A program made the translations under genes and the position numbers. From Microcoleus sp. LEGE 07076 (lineage in GTDB: Bacteria; Cyanobacteriota; Cyanobacteriia; Cyanobacteriales; Microcoleaceae), in contig NZ_JADEWV010000024.1 in the NCBI RefSeq assembly GCF_015207455.1, forward strand, positions 1-47,953: DNA of 47,953 nucleotides. Reading direction: 5' to 3'. Position 1 is the first letter of the stretch; each line of letters starts with the position of its first letter. Shown here piece by piece: positions 16,409 to 25,916 of this stretch. Below the pieces are notes generated by a model. That model ran no database searches, was not told the origin of the DNA, and was given only the letters and a program-made list of their open reading frames with translations.

Positions 16409-19400
16409 TTAGATGATCTGGACGATCGCTGGGCACGGAATTTCAATCCAAAATTCCGCTCCCTCTCCGGGCGCTGAGATGCACCGCAGACTTCCCCTAT
16501 GTTTTTCTACCACAATCTGATGGCTGATGGACAATCCCAAGCCTGTGCCAGACCCGACCGGTTTGGTCGTGAAAAAAGGGTCAAATATCCGTTTACGAAC
16601 CTCTTCGGTCATTCCCGGGCCGCTGTCGGCGATACAAACGACAATGCGATCGCACCCATCGACCTGGCTTTGATTGCGATCGGTCAACAAGGCTTTTTTC
16701 ATCAGGGTGCGAATCACGATCGTCCGAGGTTGCGGTTGGTTTTCTAGAGCATCGATCGCATTGCTAATAATATTTAGAAATACCTGGTTTAACTGCCCCG
16801 CACAACAGTAGATTTTCGATATTTTTGCGTATTCTTTAATAATTTCAATTTGGGGTTTGTCACTTTTCGGCTGCAATCGGTGCTGCAAAATTAACAGCGT
16901 GCTGTCAATTCCTTCATGAATGTCTGCAAACTTCATTTCTGACTCGTCCAGCCGCGAAAAATTCCGCAGCGACAGCACAATTTTACTAATTCTTTCTACT
17001 CCTACCTGCATAGAATTGAGCATTTTTGGCAAATCTTCCTTGAGAAAATCCAACTCTATTTCCTTAATTTTTTCAACAATCTGAGCAACTGGGGAAGGGT
17101 AGCAGTGCTGGTAGAGATTCAACAGTTCTATTAAATCCTGAAAATAATTGTGAGTGTGAGAAATATTGCCGTGAATAAAAGTTGCAGGATTGTTGATTTC
17201 GTGGGCGATGCCAGCCACCATCTGACCCAGGCTCGACATTTTTTCAGATTGAACTAATTGGATTTGAGTGTGTTGTAGCTGTTCGTAGGCTTCTTGCAAT
17301 TGGGCTGCTTGTTTTCTCAATTGAGATTCGGAAGCTTGGAGTGCTGCGGCGGAAATTTGGCGAATGGTAATATTTTCAACCATCCCTAAGTTGTAAATAG
17401 GTTTTCCTTCGCCGTCTCGGATCGCAGTAGATGTCACGTTTACCCAAACAATTTTACCTGTACCCGCAATCTGGCGGACTTCGATTTGATAGCTCGTAAT
17501 TTCTCCCCGGTGGAGAGCAGCAGCAACTTGAAGGTTTGTTTGATTGTCCGCAGGATGCCCAATTTCTATGAATGTTTTCCCGAGCAATTCGGCAGCAGTA
17601 TATCCCAGCATTTCGCAGTAAGCTTTATTGACTCGCACTAACTTGTTATCGTCTAAATTGGCTAAGTAGATACCTATGGGTGCATCTTCAAAAATTTTGC
17701 GAAATAGTTCCTCGCTGGCCCGGACTTTAGCTTGTAGGGAAAGTCGGTCGGTGATGTCTTCAAAAGTACACAAAATGCCGACAACATTGCCGCAATTGTC
17801 GTGCAAAGGTATTTTATTTGTATCCAGCCAGCGCTGGGTGCCGTCGGCTTGCAGTTGCGACTCAATAATGTGATATTCTGGGGTGTTTTTTGCCATGATG
17901 CGGCGGTCGCAGGCTCGAAAAAATTCTGTTTCTTCGGGCTTCCAGGGCATATCGAAGTCGGTGAGACCGGGAATTTGACTCGGGTGATTGAAACCTGCTA
18001 CTTTGGCAAAATTTTTGTTGCCGCCGAGGTAAACTAAATCTCGATCTTTCCAGGCGATAAACTGAGGGATGTTGTTGATGACCAACCACAGCATTTTTTG
18101 GGAACTTTGCAAAGCTTCCGTGCGTTCTAGGACGCGCTTTTCAAGTTCTTGATTGGCTTGTTGCAGGGCGATTTTTGACGCGCCCAAAGCGATTTCTGCT
18201 AGCTTGAGATCGCTAATATCGATTGTCACCCCTTCCCAAACTATATCGCCGTTGGGTTGCTGTTCGGGGCGGGCAATGGCGCGAATCCATTTCAGTTTTC
18301 CTGACTTGGTAACGATCCGCCCTTCATATTTCCAAGGTTGTAAATTTTGTCCGGAAATAGCTAGGGATTCTAATAAATATTGGATGTCGTCTGGATGCAC
18401 GGCAGACCACAGAAAAGCTGCGTTTTTTTGTAGTTTTTCTGGTTCTAATTCGTAGAGTTCCCAACTGCCGGGACTGACATAAGTGAATTGATTGGAACCG
18501 TCGGGATGCCGCAAGTATTGATAAATCATTCCCGGCACGTTGGCGGTCATTTTTTGGAATCGGGTTTCGCTTTGCCGCAGTGCTGATTCTGCTTGTTTGC
18601 GATCGCTAATGTCAATCAACAATCCGTCCCAAATAATGTCACCTTTTTCGCCGATTTCTGGTCGGGAAGCTCCGCTAATCCACTTGATACGATCGCCCGG
18701 TAAAACAAATCTGCCTTCCCAGCGCCAAGCCTCTAAAGTTTTAGCCGAGATAGCGACAGATTCCTGGAAGCTTTGCACATCATGAGGATGAATCATTTCG
18801 ATCGCGGGAGTAGCAGAATTTTGGATCGCCTCCGGTTCTAATTCCCAGAGTTCGCGGCAGCCGGAACTAACGTAGGGAAATGACACACTACCGTCTGTTG
18901 CTAACTGAAACTGATAAATCATGCCGGGAAGGTTGGCGGCTAGTTTTTGGAACCTCGCTTCGCTGACTCTGAGTGCTGTTTCTGCTTCTACGCGATCGCT
19001 AATATCGTAAAATGCCGATAAAATTGCTGCTTCGCCGTTAAAATCGATCGCTCGCATCGACATTTTTACCCAAAAAAAACTGCCGTCTGCTTTTTTGAGG
19101 CAGATTTGTTGGCTGTCGCTAAAGCCGTTTTGTTTGACTAATTCTAGCAAGTGACAGCGGTCGCTTGTATTGGCATAAAAGTCGTTTTTTTTGCTGCCGA
19201 CCAATTTTTGGTAACTCACACCCAAGCTTTCCCCGAAGGCTGGATTTGCGTAAAATATCGTGCTGTCTTCCAAGCGCGTAATTATCATGGGAACGGGAGT
19301 CGCAGTGGCGATCGCCCGCAATCTTTCTTCGCTTTCTTCCCTGGCTGTTTCGGCTGCGACTCTTTTGGTAATATCGTTCTGAACTCCGATAAAATGAGTT

Positions 19401-19747
19401 AATTTTCCCTCGCCATCTAACACGGGGGAAACGGTTAATTCGTTCCAAAAAAAAGTTTTGTCTTTGCGGTAATTTTTGAGAATTACCTTAATTTCCGTAC
19501 CCGATCGCAAACTGCTGCGGAGTTGGTCTAATTGGGCGCGATCGGTATCCGGGCCTTGCAAAAACCGGCAGTTGCGTCCCATAACTTCTTCGCTGCTGTA
19601 ACCAGTCAGTTTCTCAAAAGCACGATTGCAGTAGATAATAGGTGTATCAGGCTTCGTAGCATCTGCAATCAGGATGCTGCTGCTAGACGCGGCGATCGCC
19701 CGTTCTAGAAGAGACCGGTGCAAATAGTCTGTGTTCATCGGTGTCAA
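16409..19747 (-). CDS. LOV-domain, multi-PAS sensor histidine kinase
   Basis: A 1112-residue soluble kinase. PAS 1 (about 10-130) has the LOV hallmark GRNCRFLQG with photoactive Cys60, plus NYRKD, FFWNEL and GVQNDIT, the flavin-contacting Asn/Gln set. It should form a blue-light cysteinyl-FMN adduct. Five more PAS domains follow; the third and fourth are close relatives (PGMIYQ, ELYELEPE). The kinase core has GIAHEINNP (phospho-His about 849), NIISNAID (N box), ADSGPGM (G1), DPFFTTK (F) and GTGLGLS (G2). There is no receiver domain or transmembrane segment. A partner response regulator is not in the window. Confidence 0.92.
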   Translation of the reverse strand: MTPMNTDYLHRSLLERAIAASSSSILIADATKPDTPIIYCNRAFEKLTGYSSEEVMGRNCRFLQGPDTDRAQLDQLRSSLRSGTEIKVILKNYRKDKTFFWNELTVSPVLDGEGKLTHFIGVQNDITKRVAAETAREESEERLRAIATATPVPMIITRLEDSTIFYANPAFGESLGVSYQKLVGSKKNDFYANTSDRCHLLELVKQNGFSDSQQICLKKADGSFFWVKMSMRAIDFNGEAAILSAFYDISDRVEAETALRVSEARFQKLAANLPGMIYQFQLATDGSVSFPYVSSGCRELWELEPEAIQNSATPAIEMIHPHDVQSFQESVAISAKTLEAWRWEGRFVLPGDRIKWISGASRPEIGEKGDIIWDGLLIDISDRKQAESALRQSETRFQKMTANVPGMIYQYLRHPDGSNQFTYVSPGSWELYELEPEKLQKNAAFLWSAVHPDDIQYLLESLAISGQNLQPWKYEGRIVTKSGKLKWIRAIARPEQQPNGDIVWEGVTIDISDLKLAEIALGASKIALQQANQELEKRVLERTEALQSSQKMLWLVINNIPQFIAWKDRDLVYLGGNKNFAKVAGFNHPSQIPGLTDFDMPWKPEETEFFRACDRRIMAKNTPEYHIIESQLQADGTQRWLDTNKIPLHDNCGNVVGILCTFEDITDRLSLQAKVRASEELFRKIFEDAPIGIYLANLDDNKLVRVNKAYCEMLGYTAAELLGKTFIEIGHPADNQTNLQVAAALHRGEITSYQIEVRQIAGTGKIVWVNVTSTAIRDGEGKPIYNLGMVENITIRQISAAALQASESQLRKQAAQLQEAYEQLQHTQIQLVQSEKMSSLGQMVAGIAHEINNPATFIHGNISHTHNYFQDLIELLNLYQHCYPSPVAQIVEKIKEIELDFLKEDLPKMLNSMQVGVERISKIVLSLRNFSRLDESEMKFADIHEGIDSTLLILQHRLQPKSDKPQIEIIKEYAKISKIYCCAGQLNQVFLNIISNAIDALENQPQPRTIVIRTLMKKALLTDRNQSQVDGCDRIVVCIADSGPGMTEEVRKRIFDPFFTTKPVGSGTGLGLSISHQIVVEKHRGSLRCISAPGEGAEFWIEIPCPAIVQII

Positions 19748-20036
19748 TACTCACACTCTCAAGGAGCAGACAGAACTATAAAAAATTATAAATAGTTTGA
19801 GGTATTCTTATTTTACGATCTTATGATTAATTTAGCCTTTTGAACAGAGTCATGTGATGTCCGGTAAATTACCTACCGTCAACTTTGTAGCGATCGCCCA
19901 AGTCGTCAAAGCTAAATTGTAGGCTAATCATGACTTGAGTCCTCACTACAAACGACTTGATAATTGTTATTTGTTAACCTGACACGTCCCTTTCTACTTT
20001 TTGATTCTCCTGCTTCGCAAAGACCAGTCAATTCTG
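19748..20036. other. Intergenic region, promoter side of the LOV kinase
   Basis: This AT-rich 289-bp gap contains the upstream region of the LOV-kinase gene and the 3' side of sbcC. I see no RNA gene, conserved repeat or strong hairpin. Confidence 0.35.
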
Positions 20037-23000
20037 CTAAACCGACAAACTAATGGCAGACCCCCGAGCAGTTTTGCTTACTTCAATCCTGGCTTGAAAA
20101 ACTTCTTTGAGCTGCGCCATGTGGGTAACGGTGAGGATGCAGGCGAAGTCAGGGGCGATCGCATTAATTGCAGCAATCAGCCGATCGCACCCTTCCGCAT
20201 CTTGAGTCCCAAATCCCTCATCAATAATCAACATTTGCAAAGCCGTGCCCGCCCGCTGAGACAACAGTCTCGCCAGCGCCAGCCGAATCGCAAAATTAAT
20301 CCGAAAAGCTTCACCGCCCGAGTAAGTTTCATAGGGGCGAGTTCCGCGAGCATCAGCAATTAAAATGTCTAAAGTATCAATCAATTTAGTTGCTTTTTTA
20401 GAAGCAGCCGCCCGCTGAGTGATAAATTGAACGTGCAACTGATTCGCGCTCAATCTCGACAAAATCTGATTGGTTTCCGCTTCGAGTTGAGGCAAAACAT
20501 TTTCAATCATTAAAGCTTGAATACCGTTTTTGCCAAATGCTTGACCCAACTCTTGATAAACTCGGTACTGGCGCTTTACAACTTGCATTTGCTCTTTTTG
20601 AGCTACTAGCTGAAGTTGCAGAGCTTCCAAATTTTGCTGCTGCTGCTGGAGTCGTCCAAGACTTCCCAAATGTTGGTCTAGCTGCTGGCGGCGGCGACTT
20701 ATTTGCTGTTCGATCGCACTTATTCGGGCTGTAGGATCGGGATGTTCTTGTAACTGCTGGTTCATCGCCAAAGTTTGAGCGCTGACAGCTTGCAAATCTC
20801 GATCGCGCACGGCGATGGAATTAGCGATTTCGTTGAGCCGCTGCTGCACTTGCGGGTACTGCACAGTTGCCGATCGCAATTTTTCGGCCCTAGTAATCCA
20901 AAACTGCGTCCGGCGCATTTCGCTGCGGACTTGTTCGTGCTGTTCCAGATTATAGCCAACTTCCGCAATGTATCTATCTAAAGACAGAATTTGCTGCTGA
21001 ATTTGGGAGCTATTTTTTTGCTGTTCTAACTGTTGTTGTAGGGCGGCTAATTGAGTTTGCAAATCCGGCCGGCGGGCATTAATTTTATGCAGTTTCTGCT
21101 GAGCGTCTTTGATTTGAGCTTGCTTAATTTCCGCCCACCGCAAGCGCTTTTCATCGCTGCGGGCGAGCGAGTGACTGCGATCGCTGTAATTGAGCTGTTG
21201 CAGTTGCTGTTCTATTTGCTGGAGTTCGCTCAAATCATCAGCCCCGTACTCGCCCGCGCGCAGCAAACGCTCTATTTCCTCCGCATCTTGACGCATACTT
21301 TGCAGCCTGTTTTCGTCTTGGCTGAGGCTATCTAATTGTGCTTGCAAATGGCTGCGGCGTTCCCGCAATTCTTGGTAGGGCGCTAATTCCTGTTCTAGTT
21401 CGCGGTATTCATGTCTGAGGACTTGAATTTCGCGTTCGGAGACAGCCAACTGTTCGCGCACAACCCACAGTTGGTTCCAAATTTCCTGCTGTTGGGAGTG
21501 GTGTTTTGTGACTACCAAATTCCAGTAGTGTTCGTCTAAAGGTCGATCGCACAAAGGACAATTGCCAAAATTTGCATCCCGCACCATCAAACGCGAATTC
21601 GATTGCTCGTTTTCAGCAAAATTCGAGGCTTTACCTTCGCCGGCGCTGGTTTCTCCTTCATTTTTCCGCAGCAGTTGCAGTTTTTGGTCAATTTCGGCAA
21701 GTCTGGTTTGATAGTCGCGGCTTTTGGCTTGCAGGTTTTCCAGAAAGCTGTGCCTTTCTTGGCCTTTTTCGCGGACTCGTTCTTGATAAACTCGCTTGTT
21801 TTCCAACTGCAAAATCTGATTGGCGATGGCGGAGATTTCCTGTTGCAATTGCGGTTGGCGCTGCTGCTGCTGAACTTGCACCTGTCGGTTAATTTCGTCT
21901 AAGCGGGCGGTTAAGCCGGCGCGGGCGCGATCGAGCTTTTGTTGCTTTTGCTGCTGCTGTTGGAGTAGCGGCGAAACTTGCAGTTGCAGTTGGTCAAGTT
22001 CGTTGATGCGCGATCGAACTGCTTGCAACTGCGCGAGTCCTTTTTCAACCTCCGGCTGCTGTTTGAGAACATCTAGAACCTCTTTTTCATCTTGTTCTAA
22101 AACATCTAATTGAGCTTGCAACTGCTGAATTTTGCTTTGCAAAAAGCTCAATTCGTCGCGCTGCTGTTCTTGTAATTTTTGGCGCTGAATTTGGGCTTGT
22201 TGGTTGATCTTAAATTTCCCAGCCAGAGTTTCTTCAGTGGCTTGCAAGTTTTGGAAATACGCGATGCCTTCTGTTATCTCATTTTCTTGTTTGAGGAGGG
22301 CTTGCAGCTCATTTTCCTGCTGTTTGACCGCGACGAGTTCTTGCTGCAAGCGGCGGCATTCTTGAGAAATATTGTAGTGCTGTTGTTGGTGACCGGCGAG
22401 GAGTTTTTGCCAAGTTTGGCGGTTGTGGTGCTGGAGTTGGAGTTGCTGTAACTCGGCTGTCTCGGCTTGCTGCTGTGAAGAGAGCAAATCGGTTGCTTGC
22501 TGCAATTGAATTTGTTCTGAGACGAGATCGTCTTTTTGTTGCAGTTGCTCTTGTACGGTTTGCAAACTGTGTTTGAGGACTTCAACTTTAGCTTTAAATT
22601 CTCTAGACTTTTCCTTGGCTTGTTCGGCCAAAGTGTCGTATCGATCGAGTTTGAGCAGGCTGGCTAAAACTTGCTTGCGTTCGATCGGCTTTTTGAGCAT
22701 AAACTCATCAGCACGCCCCTGCCGCAAATACGCCGAGTTAATAAAAGTATCGTAATCTAATTTAATGTGTTCGAGGATTTTCTGCTGAGTAGTTCTGAGT
22801 CCCTTGTCAGTGAGCGTGCGAAAACAAAGTTCGTCCTGAGTCGGCGCAGCATTCAAACTAACCTGAAATTCTAAACTTCCCGATTGTCCGCGTCGGCGGT
22901 TGCGAATCACCCGGTAGATTTGGCCGCCGGTGGAGAAAGTGAAATCAACGCGCACATCAATTTCGCCGATATGAATGATATCGTCTTCTGTATCGCTGCG

Positions 23001-23156
23001 ACAACAGCCCCAAATCGACCAGGCGATCGCTTCTAGGAGAGAAGATTTGCCAGCACCGTTAGGCCCGCAAATGCAAGCGGTGTGCAAGCCGCGAAAGTCT
23101 AAAGCAGCTTCGCGATAGCTGAGAAAATTTTTGAGTGTAAGTTGTATAGGAATCAT
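20037..23156 (-). CDS. sbcC: Exonuclease SbcC-like SMC-family ATPase
   Basis: A 1039-residue Rad50/SbcC protein that with SbcD would open DNA hairpins and resect double-strand ends. Walker A GPNGAGKS is at residues 31-38. Long Gln-rich coiled coils flank a zinc hook NCPLCD at about 531-536. The C-terminal lobe has the YSGGEAFRINFAIRLALA signature and Walker B MLIIDEGFGTQD at about 970. The length and layout are normal. The nuclease partner SbcD is not adjacent, as is common in cyanobacteria. Confidence 0.93.
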   Translation of the reverse strand: MIPIQLTLKNFLSYREAALDFRGLHTACICGPNGAGKSSLLEAIAWSIWGCCRSDTEDDIIHIGEIDVRVDFTFSTGGQIYRVIRNRRRGQSGSLEFQVSLNAAPTQDELCFRTLTDKGLRTTQQKILEHIKLDYDTFINSAYLRQGRADEFMLKKPIERKQVLASLLKLDRYDTLAEQAKEKSREFKAKVEVLKHSLQTVQEQLQQKDDLVSEQIQLQQATDLLSSQQQAETAELQQLQLQHHNRQTWQKLLAGHQQQHYNISQECRRLQQELVAVKQQENELQALLKQENEITEGIAYFQNLQATEETLAGKFKINQQAQIQRQKLQEQQRDELSFLQSKIQQLQAQLDVLEQDEKEVLDVLKQQPEVEKGLAQLQAVRSRINELDQLQLQVSPLLQQQQQKQQKLDRARAGLTARLDEINRQVQVQQQQRQPQLQQEISAIANQILQLENKRVYQERVREKGQERHSFLENLQAKSRDYQTRLAEIDQKLQLLRKNEGETSAGEGKASNFAENEQSNSRLMVRDANFGNCPLCDRPLDEHYWNLVVTKHHSQQQEIWNQLWVVREQLAVSEREIQVLRHEYRELEQELAPYQELRERRSHLQAQLDSLSQDENRLQSMRQDAEEIERLLRAGEYGADDLSELQQIEQQLQQLNYSDRSHSLARSDEKRLRWAEIKQAQIKDAQQKLHKINARRPDLQTQLAALQQQLEQQKNSSQIQQQILSLDRYIAEVGYNLEQHEQVRSEMRRTQFWITRAEKLRSATVQYPQVQQRLNEIANSIAVRDRDLQAVSAQTLAMNQQLQEHPDPTARISAIEQQISRRRQQLDQHLGSLGRLQQQQQNLEALQLQLVAQKEQMQVVKRQYRVYQELGQAFGKNGIQALMIENVLPQLEAETNQILSRLSANQLHVQFITQRAAASKKATKLIDTLDILIADARGTRPYETYSGGEAFRINFAIRLALARLLSQRAGTALQMLIIDEGFGTQDAEGCDRLIAAINAIAPDFACILTVTHMAQLKEVFQARIEVSKTARGSAISLSV

Positions 23157-23220
23157 TTAGGCCATCGCGCCGTACAATCTATCTATAATTAACACTATTT
23201 GTGCGCTGTTGGCTAGTTAT

Positions 23221-23562
23221 TCAATCCAGATCCAAAACAATTGTCAGTGCTTCGGAAATGTCTTCGATAATTTTATCGGATCAGGTTCCGAGCTGTCGGA
23301 CAAACCTTTGTCGCGAGACGGAACGGACTTGAAAAGTATCGGCGGCGGAGACTTTAGCCAAGCCATTTTCGCTACTTGGTTCTAATCGAACCATCCAATT
23401 TCTCTCGGTGTATCGTTCTTTCCAGTCAGTGATGGGAACAATAACTTCAAGCAGCAAAATTCCCACAGTTTCATCGCTAACAATTACTACCGGACGGGTT
23501 TTGCCTATTTCAGCGCCCACGGTAGGTTCAAGTGCAACCAGCCAGATTTCACCTCTACGCAT
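23221..23562 (-). pseudogene. MazF/PemK-like toxin with a premature stop
   Basis: The open frame runs 23562-23281 and encodes MRRGEIWLVALEPTVGAEIG, KTRPVVIVS and the AADTFQVRSVS strand, all typical of the MazF endoribonuclease. It stops with RQLGT at a TGA (23281-23283). The same frame then continues SDKIIEDISEALTIVLDLD to a second TGA at 23221, which is exactly the C-terminal helix expected in full-length MazF. So one nonsense codon removes about 19 residues. The ATG at 23562 overlaps the antitoxin gene by 8 bp. The truncated 93-residue product may be inactive. Confidence 0.8.
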
Positions 23563-23830
23563 TAGTCTTGACCCCTGCATTCAGGTATTCTTCCTCAGAT
23601 TCAAAATAGGGTTCGCTGTCAGAAGACCACAAATCATGTAAAATACCTCCCGGCATATAATCTTTGACTGCTGCTTCTGCGGAGGCTCTGAGTTTGAGCT
23701 TTCTCTCGGCTTTGCGCTGGGCTTTTTGTTCTATGTCGTCGCGCATCATCCGCGAAGCTGTTTCGATGATTTCTAGACGTTCTTCTGCTGTCAGATTTTT
23801 GAGTGCTGCTAAGATTTCTGTTTTGGTCAT
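23555..23830 (-). CDS. Antitoxin partner of the MazF-like toxin
   Basis: This is a 91-residue protein starting MTKTEILAALKNLTAEERLE, with a basic middle (KAQRKAERKLKLRA) and an acidic end (EPYFESEEEYLNAGVK). ATG at 23830 fits better than the upstream ATG at 23881. The gene overlaps the toxin start by 8 bp, the usual antitoxin-first order. It looks intact although the toxin is truncated. Confidence 0.75.
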   Translation of the reverse strand: MTKTEILAALKNLTAEERLEIIETASRMMRDDIEQKAQRKAERKLKLRASAEAAVKDYMPGGILHDLWSSDSEPYFESEEEYLNAGVKTNA

Positions 23831-24178
23831 GATTTTTTCGGGTGGTACGTTGGAAAGTACGATCGAGCTGATATATTGCACCTGCCGTCAATAAGGGGTT
23901 TTTGAGCGGGTTGGGACGGGTTTATTTAACCTGTCTGCTGCTTTTAAAGCTATGGGTGAAGCCAGCCCCTACAGGTTCCACACGAATGGTGCAACATATC
24001 AGATCGATCCAACCATCATTATATTTTTCACAAAAATCAATCTCGGCGGTCTCTGTTTGTGGCGCACCCTACATCGATCGCACAGGCAGATTTTCCACCA
24101 TCAAAAAGGGTTGACCGTATTCCTACAGCCAACCCGCGCCTATTTATTTGTCGCCTTGTATTTGCTCAAACAGCAATA
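23831..24178. other. Intergenic region between MazEF-like pair and envelope protein
   Basis: This 348-bp gap presumably has the toxin-antitoxin promoter at its left side. It carries TGTGGCGCACCCTACA near 24058-24073, a dispersed sequence repeated near 47466-47479. I see no supported gene or RNA. Confidence 0.4.
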
Positions 24179-25270
24179 CTACCGGGAAATATTCGGGAAC
24201 GTATAGCCAACACCGAGTAATAATCCCACTTCAGCTCCGTCGAGAAAACCAACATTAAGTCCCGCTGTTGCTGTAAAATTCCTCGACAGCGGCACATCCA
24301 CACCGCCCGAAATCAGGAAGCCAAAATTACTGTTATCGCCAGTAGAAATTGTTACGCCAGCACCCAGGTAAGGAGCAGCAGTAATCACAAAATCATCGGT
24401 GACTCCGACGGCTTCTCTAGATACAAAATCGTAGGTGACGGGAAGTAAAAATGTCAACTCATCGCGGAACAAAATAGTCGGTCTCACCGAGAAATTGTTT
24501 GTCAAACCAATTTTGCTAATAATCGCAAACGAACTGTCGCCTAGGGCTGAATCTCCGCCAAAACCTAGATTGCCGCCAATGCCGATGTAGCTGGGGCCAG
24601 AACGGGTGGCTCTACCCGGTCTGATAGTAGTTGGTTGAGCCAATATCTCAGGTTTTTCGGAGACTGCTGCGGGTTTTTCGGCAAGTTTCGGTTGGTTTGT
24701 CAGGGTCGAGGCGGAAGTGCTGACAGGATTGCTTAACACTTCTTGTGCTGTTTGGACTTCTTTTTCTTCCTTTGCTGCTGTCAGTTCCGAATTGGGGCGA
24801 TCGAGCTTTTCGGCAATCTCGACCGTTGGCTGCACTTTGACGCTATTATCAGAAATTTTAGCTGTTTCTTGCGAGTTTTGTGTCTCAGCAGCAATCGATG
24901 CCTGCTCGATTTTCGCCGTTTCTGTCCCAGCAATTTCTGATGTTGTTGCTGCAGATTCCGACGGTGCGACAACAGGTACTGGCAAGTTGGCTGCTGTTGC
25001 GGAGGCTGCTGGCTCTGCCGCTTCTGTTAGTTTGCTCCAACTGATAGAATCAATTTTTGTATTAGTAGCTGCGGTTTCAGCATCAAGTTTAACTGCTGAA
25101 GTTGCCACCGGCTCAAAAATTTGGTCAATATTTTGAGCGGCCGCATTTGCCGTTGTACCGACATCGGGCAAGTTGCCGGTTTCAGCTTTCGCTGACAGGG
25201 TACCGCAACAAACAGCTAACACTGCAAGATTTATTAACGCAAAACTAGACTTGGAAAATAGACTCTTCAT
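24179..25270 (-). CDS. Envelope protein with disordered Ala/Thr/Glu-rich region and C-terminal beta-barrel-like domain
   Basis: I do not recognise a named family. ATG at 25270 is chosen because GAGGAG sits just upstream (25276-25281 on the plus strand). A signal peptide follows, ending TLSAKAE. Residues about 30-215 are low-complexity and rich in Ala, Thr, Glu, Ser and Val. The last 150 residues begin RPGRATRSGPSYIGIGGNLG and show alternating hydrophobic strands ending LLLGVGYTFPNISR, with a terminal aromatic-rich strand typical of outer-membrane barrels. An outer-membrane location is likely; the function is unknown. Confidence 0.7.
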   Translation of the reverse strand: MKSLFSKSSFALINLAVLAVCCGTLSAKAETGNLPDVGTTANAAAQNIDQIFEPVATSAVKLDAETAATNTKIDSISWSKLTEAAEPAASATAANLPVPVVAPSESAATTSEIAGTETAKIEQASIAAETQNSQETAKISDNSVKVQPTVEIAEKLDRPNSELTAAKEEKEVQTAQEVLSNPVSTSASTLTNQPKLAEKPAAVSEKPEILAQPTTIRPGRATRSGPSYIGIGGNLGFGGDSALGDSSFAIISKIGLTNNFSVRPTILFRDELTFLLPVTYDFVSREAVGVTDDFVITAAPYLGAGVTISTGDNSNFGFLISGGVDVPLSRNFTATAGLNVGFLDGAEVGLLLGVGYTFPNISR

Positions 25271-25916
25271 AGACACTCCTCAATGAAATGAACGGTGTGT
25301 TAAAAGTGTAAGTGTTTGAGGGCTCGTGTTAAGAGCTTTGTTGAAAAATGACACAAATATGAGTTGTGTTGTTCCTAGATTGGCACTCAAGCGTTGAACA
25401 GTCAACTCTCAAGCTGATTTGATTCAAGAACCGACAGCGGGTTTAGATGTTAATTTAAATTTACACAGCGAGCTAATAAAAATCAATCCTGGGGGGGATT
25501 TCACCCTCGCGCTCTTTTGAATTCAGGGGCGCGCAGCATTCTACAATTCTGTACTTGGGGGCGCTGTACCGGCAGCCACGATCGAAAAATTGGGTTTTCG
25601 AGGGGGTACCGACTCGAAACCGACAGACATCAAGCTTTCAAAATTGTTTTGGGAATCCAGGGGGCTAAAGCAAGGGCGGTGGCGCTAGGGCGATCGACTG
25701 CTGCACCGTCCCTCCAAGTGATGTATGATGTCACTTATCCAAAAAACAGTTGTCGATCGATCCTGTCAAAATTATTAAATATTATTAGAATCGTATCAAG
25801 TAGAGCGTTTTATTATTAAATTTTAACCTTCGCTCTCGCTCAGGGTCAGACTATTTAACAACAGCACGCTATTACACAAGTAAAAAATACCAAGTATCCG
25901 ATCTTAACCTGACTTT
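25271..25916. other. Long intergenic region without a supported gene
   Basis: This 646-bp gap lies between divergent genes. The left 200 bp are AT-rich and should hold the envelope-gene promoter. From about 25485 to 25730 the base composition turns GC-rich with several short self-complementary blocks, unlike the flanks. It does not match tmRNA, RNase P RNA or 6S RNA as far as I can see. A 100-codon frame across it (25517-25819) has an odd composition and no ribosome site, so it is not called. An unknown RNA or a decayed gene is possible. Confidence 0.35.

Noticed and set aside
25485..25740. tmRNA or RNase P RNA
   Set aside because: The expected conserved ends and core motifs are absent.
25517..25819. 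100-codon frame in the long gap
   Set aside because: There is no ribosome site, the composition is unusual, and no protein motif is visible.
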